64,000 nucleotides of DNA from Crambe crambe (lineage: Eukaryota > Porifera > Demospongiae > Poecilosclerida > Crambeidae). Of this stretch, positions 45,050-55,227 are shown piece after piece (the first letter of the stretch is position 1; every line of letters starts with the position of its first letter). Made by a program: the position numbers and the translations under genes. The notes beneath the pieces were generated by a model. It searched no databases and was not told where the DNA came from. It saw only the letters and a list, made by a program, of their open reading frames with translations. The stretch is from the NCBI GenBank assembly GCA_963924555.1, contig OZ004581.1:992001-1056000 (forward strand), read 5' to 3'.

Positions 45050-45775
45050 TTAAGCTAGACAAGGGCTTGGAAGACTTGAGTATGCTGACCACATGTAATA
45101 AAGACACAGGTGAAAAGAAGAGACAGCAGCAGTGGACCAGGGGTGTGTGGTTTTGTGTCAGTAGTGGAGGTCACATTCAGATGTGGCAACCTCTTTATAA
45201 GTATGTGAAAATATGACATTTGAATGCTATCTACCGTGCTAATGTTACACAGATCTGAAGGTCCAGCACAAGTGTTTCTCCTAGTCTTGAATTGGCTTGT
45301 GGCAGCTTTTGGCAATGCAACAAGGGATGATTGGAGAAAAATCATTGTCAGTTACGACAATATGTGCCACCTCAACAATCTCAAAGTAGCTAAAGAAGCA
45401 CTGCCTTTGCCCGGAGATTTGAAATATATATGGTTGGATGTAAGAAAAATTATTGACTCGTTGCATTTAAGGAACCATAAGGACGATCGTTGCAAGTCAG
45501 AGTATGATCCAGCAAATGTTCTAAGTGAGGGTATGAATACAATGTCGTGTGAGCAAACCTTTGCTTGGCTTTCCAGGTATGTTGTCAATTTTCTACTATT
45601 GCCATCTACTCCTGTTAGCTACTCCAGGTATAAGAAGATATTGAGCGCGATGCCAAAGATTCACCACCATTTCTACCTGCATAGAATGGTGAAGAGAAGG
45701 AATGAATACATCTCTCGGTGCTATGAATTGAAACGTAGACCGTTAAGGATTAGAATAAAAGGATATGAAAACTAG
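45050..45775 (+). pseudogene. Transposase-like gene, C-terminal fragment
   Basis: Three exons join in phase: about 45050-45200, 45253-45576 and 45628-45775. The product contains IIVSYDNMCHLNNLKVAKE, then IIDSLHLRNHKDDRC, NTMSCEQTFAWLSRYKKI and HHFYLHRMVKRRNEYISRCY. The pattern (a YDN-type acid, a CH/C zinc-like knuckle, then an E before FAWLSR) resembles the catalytic core of KDZ-like or CxC-type transposases seen in many copies in marine invertebrates; the family is uncertain. The N-terminal half is missing. It is flanked on both sides by inverted arrays of the same 10-bp minisatellite, which may be the element's sub-terminal repeats. Confidence 0.65.
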
Positions 45776-45889
45776 TGACTTGTTGTATTGTATACTGTAA
45801 TTAATTACTGCATTAATGATATTATTTGCACATGCAATACAGTGGCATGTCATGACTGTAATATGTATAACATTGTATAAATCCTTAAC

Positions 45890-46983
45890 CATGTATAAAC
45901 CATCAATAACCATCGATAGCCATATATAATTAACCATATTAACCATGTATAAGCAACTAACTACCATCAATAATCATAATATTATGTATAATTCCTTAAC
46001 CATGTATAAACCATCAATAACCATAATAACCGTCAATAATAGGCTACTAATGTACTATCATATATATAGGCTACTAATGTACCAGCAATAACCATGGATA
46101 ACCATGAATAACCATGCATAACCAGCAATAACCATGAATAACCATGGATAACCACGGATAACCATGAATAACCATGAATAACCATATATAACCATGCATA
46201 ACCAGCAATACCCATGGATAACCATGAATAACCATGCATAACCAGCAATAACCATGAATAACCATGGATAACCATGGATAACCATGGATAACCATGGATA
46301 ACCATGGATAACCATGGATAACCATGGATAACCATAAATAACCATGGATAACCATGGATAACCAGGAATAACCATAAATAACCATGAATAACCATAAATA
46401 ACCATGCATAACCAGCAATAACCATGGATAACCAGCAATAACCATGGATAACCAACAATAACCATGAATAACCATAAATAACCATGCATAACCAGCAATA
46501 ACCATGGATAACCAGCAATAACCAGCAATAACCATGGATAACCAGCAATAACCATGGATAACCATGAATAACCATGCATAACCAGCAATAACCATGAATA
46601 ACCATGGATAACCATGGATAACCATGGATAACCATGGATAACCATGGATAACCATAAATAACCATGGATAACCATGGATAACCAGGAATAACCATAAATA
46701 ACCATGAATAACCATAAATAACCATGCATAACCAGCAATAACCATGGATAACCAGCAATAACCATGGATAACCAGCAATAACCATGAATAACCATAAATA
46801 ACCATGCATAACCAGCAATAACCATGGATAACCAGCAATAACCATGGATAACCATGAATAACCATAAATAACCATGGATAACCATGGATAACCAGCAATA
46901 ACCATGGATAACCATGAATAACCATGCATAACCAGCAATAACCATGAATAACCATGGATAACCATGAATAACCATGCATAATC
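45890..46983 (-). repeat. 10-bp minisatellite, right (reverse) array, about 1 kb
   Basis: About 95 units of ACCATGNATA/ACCAGCAATA on the plus strand. Variants (GG, GA, GC, AA, CAGC) alternate in higher-order blocks: 46230-46560 and 46560-46850 are similar strings. Because the period is 10, all three minus-strand frames stay open for about 300 codons (VIHGYPWL-type repeats). These are artefacts. Confidence 0.95.
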
Positions 46984-47329
46984 AACAAATAGGATTTCTA
47001 AATTAACTTGCAAGGAATGTACAATAACCAAAAAACTGGTTATTACTAAAATAATTCACACTTTGTTTTCCCTATATCTTGACGGGTCTAAAAATGGTAT
47101 ACAGAATGGTAGAAATTGGTAGAGAATGGGTGGTAGAAAATGATAGAAAATGGGTACAAAATGGAAAACACATAGCTAGTCGCTGGCATCCAAGCACGCT
47201 TCATTAGTGTCATCCTTGGCGAATTTAGGAATATTTTCTGCAACAATTCCTAATTAGGCGGAAAACTCCCTCCACTTGCAAGCAATTGGTGAGAGATCAT
47301 TTAACTGGTTAACAACAGAAATTGATGTA

Positions 47330-47515
47330 AAAAATGATAGAAAATTAGAAAATGGTAGAAAATGGTAGAAATTGGTACAAAATGGTAGAAAAATGGTAGA
47401 AAATGGTAGAAATTGGTACAAAATGGTAGAAATTGGTAGAAAACGGTACAGAATGGTACAAAACGGTACAAAATGGTACAGAATGGTATAAAATGGTACA
47501 TAATGGTACAAATAC
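47330..47515. repeat. Minisatellite of 'aaaatggtag' 10-11-bp units
   Basis: About 17 units. Short stretches of the same unit occur at 44575-44640 and 47095-47170, that is, outside both arrays of the other 10-bp minisatellite, in direct orientation. Confidence 0.9.
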
Positions 47516-48243
47516 CAAATTTCAGGAGTAAGGCTATAAACTAGAATCATGATATATAGCTAATGTATGGAGAGGACACCCTTGTTCTTTGAGTTGGGGA
47601 CCTGGAGGGACAAAATAGCTGATGCCCTTTGAAGTTTGAACTTTCGGATGATAAGTGCAAGATACAATTACAGTGAAACCTGTCAAATCAGTCACCCATT
47701 TCTCCACTCCCTAAAGAAGATGCTAGCTATTTTTCAAAGAAGCCACTTCTCTCCACCATGTCCCAACACAGCTATAGCTAGCAGAAGTTTTTTTATCACA
47801 CATATCTTCTGTCTTCCACTACCAGGGAATTTGGAGTAATTTATGTGGTTCAAAATTATACCCCACAAATATTTCATCTATGAGCGGGAAGGCTTTGTTT
47901 CCTGGACAGAGAACATGGTCACTCCCATTCATAATCATCCAATCCTGTTTAGACCCAAAATCCGAAAAATGTTTAAACCAACTCTTTCATTGTTGCTCTC
48001 TTATTGTTGGGATTTCTAGCTACTGGCATCAGCAGTTATTATGGAAGGGTTAACTTTTTTCAATGTCATTATGAATGTATAGTACAGAAACTCACAAAAC
48101 AGAAATCATCCAATGAGATAGCAAAGTGTCACATTAACAATTACAAAGTCTACAAGATAAAAATAAACAACAAACAACAAAAAATAAAAACAAAAAACCC
48201 TAGAGCTATAATTATAGATAAAAAAAGAGCTGTATGCAGAAGT
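47516..48243. other. Intergenic region downstream of the receptor gene
   Basis: No supported exon. The plus-strand frame at 48004-48327 runs antisense into the Death exon and has no domain. Confidence 0.5.
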
Positions 48244-51200
48244 TTAATGATGCTTTTCGATCTCCAATGCAACATCATTGCGGTGAACCAAAACATCTCT
48301 CAGGGCCTTGCAGAGGTTGGTCCATGATGGTGACTCACTCCCTTTCCTCTTGAACCATTGGTCTACAACTTCCTTTACACACTGCCTCACATCGCCAGGG
48401 TTATTAGTCTTAATGGTGTCAATATCTGATTCGGATAATCCAAGAGCTTCTGCTAAGTCATTCCATTCCTTTGTTATGCCCTGCAGTGCTATCTTCACAC
48501 CACGACGACCTTCATTAAATAGAGTTGTGTGAAATATGGTCATAATTTGTAGAGAGTATAGTTGACCCTTTACCAACCATAGTTGGTAAAGGGTAGAGAG
48601 GAGGATAAGTAGCATACTAGGATGCAGAATAATAACTCACTTATTGGAGAATTTTCATCCTGATGATCTCTTATAGGACCTAATTTAAAAAATATATATT
48701 GTAGCTATAATTATAGTGGTTAATAATTGAACATCCATGGAAATTTCCAACTTCTCTGGAGTTGCATGAGTGAATACACTCTTGTAGATAATATCATTGT
48801 AATTTATTCATCAACAGAAAGAATATCTATATCACTAAGAGTCTAAGACTAAACATTCCTGCAGCAGCAGTGCTGTAAGTACTAACATCTTTAACTGCAA
48901 AGGGTCAGAGGAAGAAAAATATTGCTTAGTACATACCTGGTATGGATACAGATGTATCATCAGCAACAGTTATAGTGAAATATTGATCCTTTTCAGTAGT
49001 TCCCAAAATATTCACGTTGTACTCCAGTGGGTTGACAATAGACACTTTCTTCAACCATCTGGCCTCTATCTCACAGTGAGGTACAGTTTCCTTCACATTT
49101 TCAGTGTCATCGACATCCCTCTTACGTACCTGATATGTTGGGTGAAGTTTATGCAGTTAGCTACAGGCTCAAGATGAAATACCTTTGGGAATTTTGTAGG
49201 ATAGAGTCTCCATTCATCATGTAGAGTGCAGCCTGTTGTAGGCAGATCTAACTTAATCTCATCACCTTCAAAATACAGTGGTTGATCCGTTCCAGGCTGA
49301 GCATTTTTTGAGGAATACTGTTTCCTAACAGTCTATATTACAAAGAATACAATAAGATAGTATGCCATGCTACAGGGAAAGAGTAATAATTTTGGTGAAG
49401 AAAACTCTGAAATCTAGCTATCCCTATACCCCTCAGTTGTGGTAGCCAGATCCTACAGCCCAACAGAATCATTCTGGCACTCTAGTATTTATATAAACTT
49501 ACAATCACATGTGCATCATCATGCCATGTTACAGCAAAATGTATTTTTCTACGTATATGGGGTCCCATGTAGAATACACTTGACCAGTAGCGGCGTTTAT
49601 CAGATCCCTCCTGTACTACAGCAAGTCCACTAAAGCGATCCAGAGGTATGACTCCATAGGAAGTATATTCATTGAAAATCCCTCCAGGAATGACTTTGAA
49701 GGAGTATGGAAGATGTTTCTGGCTACACAAAGCTCTGGCCATGGAGAGACGGGAGGTATTTTCAGGTGGAGCACAATGCTGAATCTCCAAAATGAGTGGC
49801 TTTTGGAATTTACAACTTGGCACACATTTTAACCAAAAGACTGGACTGACTAGCACCATTTTCTCTGGAAAGGCATACTTGCCACATAGAGAGGCTTTTA
49901 TGGTGATTTTGCAGGTACTAATATCTTTTGGTAGAGCATTGACAGGGATTGTAAGCCTTAAGCCATAGTCTTCCCAAAAAAAGTGTTTGGAAAAGCCATT
50001 AAAGACATCAATAGTTACTGTTTGGATCACCATCACTCGTTTCAAATCAATATCCATACTAGCTGCTAAAAATTAATAATACAAAACATAATTATTAATG
50101 AGACCAAGGTAAGTAATAGTCTGAGATGCCTACAATAATGCAGTGGTGAACTTTTCTATTAATTATAACAGACTCTGAGGAACCTCTGGCTAGCTACAAC
50201 CCTAAGGCACAGATTGATCTTTTTTTTCCTTCCAGCTATAGAAAAATGCAATTCAAAAGTATTTACGAAGGATAGCCTCTCAGACTCTGTGTAAATTATA
50301 GATCATGAAACCGAGTAGTACTCACTTGAGTGATCTAACCCAGCTTAAAACAATTAAAGCATTCACTGCAACAACACAGCTCAATTGTAAATGAAGACAT
50401 AATATTAATACTTACATGAAAGATAAGGTTTGAGTAAAGGAGATTGTGAGTCAGTTGGGATTCCTTTAAATGCAACAGTGCCTGGAAGTGAGCAAGAGGA
50501 TTGTTACTCAACCCGGCATGCAACAGGCATTCTCCAATTACTTACTTGGCATGTTATAAGAGAGCTCTCTATTTAATCCAGTGACTTTCAGTTTGATACT
50601 TGGCTGCGGATGAGTCACAGAGTAAGAAATGGAGAGACTTGGAGGATATGGAACATCCTCCTGTGACTGATTAGATAGATCAACATCTTGTCTTGAGATC
50701 TAAGAAGAATTTAAGCACCTTATTATATAAATTACTGCCTATAGTCTAGCTATAAATGGTCAGAAGACTAACCATGGCAGGTTCTCCTATAGTGATGTCC
50801 CACCCTTTATGTCCACCGTCTACACAAAGAGAAACTTCCTCCGATGTTAGCTGAACAGTGCATTCATGACTTAACTGCCATCCTTCCTTCATAACCACTT
50901 CGTCACAATGCTGTATGCACATAATACGCAAAAATACTGACAATCATGCTCAAAAGATTGAAGAGGGAATCTTGCTTGCATTACGACTATATACCTTGAT
51001 GTATACTTCATGGTATAAACATATGCAGAATTTCACCAAGTTTTGGGATATATTTTGGTACATCCTTGCAGAATACTCTATAGATTGAAAAGAATGATAA
51101 ACATGACAGTCATGTTAATCGTTATTATACTTTTTTTAATCCCAGATCCAGGAAATGGTGGTTCCCTTTTTCTCTTGCCTAAGCATAAACAGAAATTTCG

Positions 51201-54108
51201 ACATTCAGGTTTGAACACTCCATTGACTACTTCTATTTCTTTGAAGAAATACTTAGACACCCTTAAGACTGGAGCTGAGAGAAATACCATATCTTCACGG
51301 TCCTCTTCACTCTCCAGACAAGCATAGTTATTGATCCTGACTTTTATGTCATTCTGTAATTTTACTTCTCTGCCAAGTTTGATCAGGTAAACAGGACTTG
51401 CTGCTTCATAACCATCTGGCAATTTGAATGGCCCACTGATACAAGGATGAACAGACACTGTGGCACGTTCCTCTGTAGGATTCAGCGAGTTTTCAGGGAT
51501 GGTCAGAAAAATACCTGGTCCCTTGATAGTAACTTTTTCAAGTGAAATTTCCACTTGTATGGGTTCCTGAAGGAATATTATTTCCGGAGTACCTACGAAT
51601 AACAGTTACTTTGTGGTAAATGATTTAGAGGATCATGCAGCCATTATAGTATTACACAAGTTTCCCTACATGCATCTATAGTTAACTTCCTTTGTAATCC
51701 TAATACCCATTATACATACCTGTATCCATAATTCTCTCTCTCAGTCTGTACACAGTAGCAATAATCACTTGAAGAAATTTCAAATACTCATAGTGAACTG
51801 CTAAATACATTATCATAAGTAGAGGGAGGAATAGTAGCACATATAGAATGATTGATGCAAAAAGAGGTGGCTGACTACTTTGAGATGTGGCATAAATAAA
51901 TACGTTGACAATGGCCAAGTCAGCTAAGATACAAGTAGTCACTAGATTCAAGACATTGTTTTCTCTTTTATATGGCTGACAATAGGCTATAAGAGTGGCC
52001 ATAAGTATGGTAGCTATCTGTTGTATAGCGAAGCTTTGTAACCATGAGCCACTCAAAACAGTGGAAACATTGATGGTTAAATGGAAAAGAAAAAAAAATC
52101 CAGCAAAGAAACGAAAGTGCTTCTTGTAAAATTCTAGAAAGTTGTCTATATGTGCAACCTTTCCCTGATCATCATCGATGAAATAAGCATAGACCAAAAG
52201 AAGTGTTGGAATAAATAAAACAAGTAAAATAAAGGCTAGAACTAATATTAGTATAGGCCAACCTTCAGGTATAGTTGGTTCTTCATGTTGCAGGTACAGG
52301 GACCTTTTGTCTAGACCTAGATTAACTCCTATGATATACGATGAAGCGAGGCTGAACTTGGAATATGAAAGGAGAAGAGAAGTTGGTACAAGTGATTCAG
52401 TGTTTTGTACCGCAGGGAAAAAAATCAGAAAATAGTTATTCAATATGGAAATCCAAATCAGGGGAAATAGTGCAATTCCATCATTCAATAATAAAAAACT
52501 TGTAGTCCAATTCAAACAGACCGTGGGGAAAATTTTTTCAATGAAGTCAAAGTTGAATAAGCCATAAAAAAATTTATAACTATTCATTATTAAATCTTGA
52601 CTTCCATCTTCAAAATCGAGAGCACTTGTAACCACATGTGAGTAAAGAATAAAGGCATGAGCTGGGCCACTAGTAAGGCGAATATCAAATAAGGCAAGTA
52701 TTAGAAATACAATAGTATAAGAGAAGCCTTTTAAAACAAAGTATAGAGCAAGGCTACGGGTATGGATATTAGTACAGCCAATTGAAGAGTCATCAGTAAA
52801 CGTGCTTGTGCGTTTGAAAATGATAGATCCTGAACTAGTGAACCTGCTATCAGTGGTGTTAATAGGTTCTGATGCTACCATATCTATAACACCACCTAGT
52901 TTACCCAAGTTGTCTTGAAATGTTACATTTGTTATTTTCAGAAATATTTCCTTATAAGCTGCTTCTTTCAGACTCTGATCAAGAGCTGTCGATACTAATA
53001 GACCGCCTCCATACATTGCTGTATTAGAAAGAAACTCACTGTGGGCTATTTCAATATAATTACCTGTGTGATTATTACTTGCAAGATCAAAGCTAGACAT
53101 GTATCCAATTCTCATTCCACCTCCAGTTCCAGTACCGGGACACTTATTGTGGCTCAAAGTACAGTTCGTAACATAAGCTGAGTTATTTGCTGCACTATCG
53201 TGAAAGTCTATAAAAAGTCCACCACCCCACTGTGCCATATTGTTCGTGAAATGACAGCCAGATATATTAAATAGATTATTCATAGCAGCCCCTTTCATGA
53301 ACACAGATAACCCTCCCCCTCGGCCAAAAGCCTCATGGTATATACTAGCATTCTTTTCGATTCCATTCCTTTTGGCAATATTGTTTAAAAAAATTGAATT
53401 TCTGATGGAATAGTACGCTCCATCAATTTGATTTCTACTGCCTTGGTTATGGTATGAAAATTCCACATAGACCCCACCACCTCCATAATGATGATGCGAT
53501 ACACTATTGTTCATAAACACACTATCTAAGATAGTGTTGGTTCCTGTCGTATCATACATAACCACACCTGTTGCATTAGGACTGAAACTAACATTTACTT
53601 GTCTCATGCTGACATTGTCACACGACTCGAAGTAAAGGCCGACTTTAAACTTAGAGAACACTAATGAATCAACACTTACATTTCTACTCGTGCTCTCTCT
53701 TGTTGCAGCACAGTGCAAGAAAGTCACATTTGTGATGTCAATAGTCATTACATCAATAAAGGCTAATCCAATTTCTTCTCCATCGCATTCAATAACCGAT
53801 CCCTTACCTCCAAGAATTGTGAGAAATTTGAGATCTTTAAAAGGAGCCACTGTTTTTTTAAGTTTGTAGATAGTATCTTCCTCAAGAATAAAAGTGGCCA
53901 TTGTGTTCTTTGGATATAAACTAAACTTAAAGGCATAATCAAGAGTCTCACATGCGACACCAGAGGAATTTGAAGTCAGACAATAGGAGTCGTCTATTCC
54001 ATTGATTGGATCGATGTAAATATTATTGCGGAACATATACGGCGGTATCTCACCATTTGTCACACAAATCAGCTCAATAAGAGCAATAATACTAGCAAAC
54101 AGACTCAT
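48244..54108 (-). CDS. Beta-helix multi-pass receptor with ZU5-UPA-ZU5-UPA-Death tail
   Basis: Predicted surface receptor with a death-fold signalling tail. Eleven exons keep phase: 51720-54108, 51131-51592, 50995-51077, 50773-50910, 50546-50699, 50416-50481, 49503-50065, 49183-49332, 48937-49129, 48641-48679 and 48244-48509, giving 1500 residues. Signal peptide 1-20. Residues 25-440: Asn-glycosylation-rich ectodomain with beta-helix turns (ISGCHFTNNMAQWGGGLF, IAHSEFLSNTAMYGGGLL, ITNVTFQDNLGKLGG). Residues 450-790: 7-8 hydrophobic segments ending near YCQPYKRENN and VLLFLPLLMIMYLAV. Residues 797-950: ZU5 (GPGIFLTIPENSL, GPFKLPDGYEAASPVYLIK). Residues 951-1097: UPA-like. Residues 1098-1285: second ZU5 (GLRLTIPVNALP). 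Residues 1286-1400: second UPA-like part. Residues 1425-1490: Death domain (LAEALGLSESDIDTIK, PSWTNLCKAL). The large exon joins the ZU5 exon in phase (ACA G|GT ACT), which is the key link. Alternatively, exon 1 could end as its own short product at 51700. Confidence 0.8.
48565..48594. repeat. Short perfect hairpin in last intron of receptor gene
   Basis: 13-bp arms (accctttaccaac and its complement) around a CATA loop, about 55 nt upstream of the Death-exon 3' splice site on the coding strand. It could hide or expose the splice site. Confidence 0.85.
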
Positions 54109-55227
54109 TTTTTGGGGCTTTTGTAGTTAATCGAGCTACACCCCCAAAAATGGCACGGCAATGTCACGTGATGATACTGCGCAGATGACGTCATGTCAGT
54201 AGAAATTTATGGGCGCGCGCCAGTTTGCAGTGCATCTGTTGGAAGATTGTTGTGTTGAAATGCTGTCAACAGCAAAAAAACATTTGGTTAAGCATACAAC
54301 CACCCTATCAGTTTTACAAATAAACATCACTCGGGAAATAAAGCAGACCTGTGTACATTAACAGGGTTGTGTACATTAACAGGGTGTATTGCTTTGGTTT
54401 CTCAGAGTAGGCAGTCCAGCTTTGTCTAGGAGATCATTGTAGCCACAATCCAACTGACACAGACACATCCTCAATGCAAACTTCTTTATTTTCGACATAT
54501 ATATATATACTTGAGGTGAGGACAGACCATAGTGATATACAACTGTAAAAGACCCTCATCCATACCATAAAACCTCCGGTAGAGTAGGCCAATTAGCTTT
54601 ATACAGAAGCATGTCATCAGCATATTTCACGGTATAGAGGAATGTTGGCCATGTCATTATAGATCAGAATCACTATTACCGTTATGTTTAAACTTCGTTG
54701 TATTAGGGAAAAGGAATCACAGCATAATTGTTTTTGTAAGCATGGCACATGAAAACTTGCCATGCCCTTGTGTATATCAAGTTTTCTACACTAATAGGTT
54801 TCAGGCTACAATATCAGTGTTTCTTTTACACTTGTGTTCAGTGACAAGTGATCTGCAATCCACAGTAATAATCTGATGTGTCCATCAGTCATGTGACAAC
54901 TTTGAAGTTTTAGCAGAATAAAGTGGACACACACTAAGGTTATAGCTACCAATCTTTTAAACAGATCATTGGCATAACCACTATGATTAATAAGAGATTT
55001 CCCTTGCATTTCCAAGAGACAGTGTATTTTTGTAGGGCATGGCATAATTATTTAAAGTTGAATAGGAAACTTGCTATGCCCTTGCATATCCTTGATGAAT
55101 TTCCTTATTATTTTAGTACATCAGCATCATAATGAAAAGGCAGCTAGTGATACGCAGTTGAAATTTTAAAAGAGAGGTATAAAAAGTACAGCCGTCTAAT
55201 GACTATTGCTAACTCTCTGGCTGTTGA
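54109..55227. other. Intergenic region between receptor and mannosidase genes
   Basis: It holds the receptor promoter side (a GC-rich GGGCGCGCGCC palindrome at 54211-54222) and the mannosidase 3' flank. No exon was seen. A short (AT)n lies at about 54499-54510. Confidence 0.55.

Noticed and set aside
45055-45588. Minus-strand frames opposite the transposase-like gene
   Set aside because: They are antisense shadows. The plus strand has coherent motifs and in-phase introns.
46033-47031. 300-residue open frames in three minus-strand frames
   Set aside because: They arise from a 10-bp tandem repeat that lacks stops in every frame. There are no splice signals or domain, and translation would give only periodic VIHGYPWL-type strings.
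49482-50057. Separate single-exon ZU5 gene
   Set aside because: A 3' splice site precedes it, and its phase matches the upstream UPA exon of the receptor gene, so it is an internal exon.
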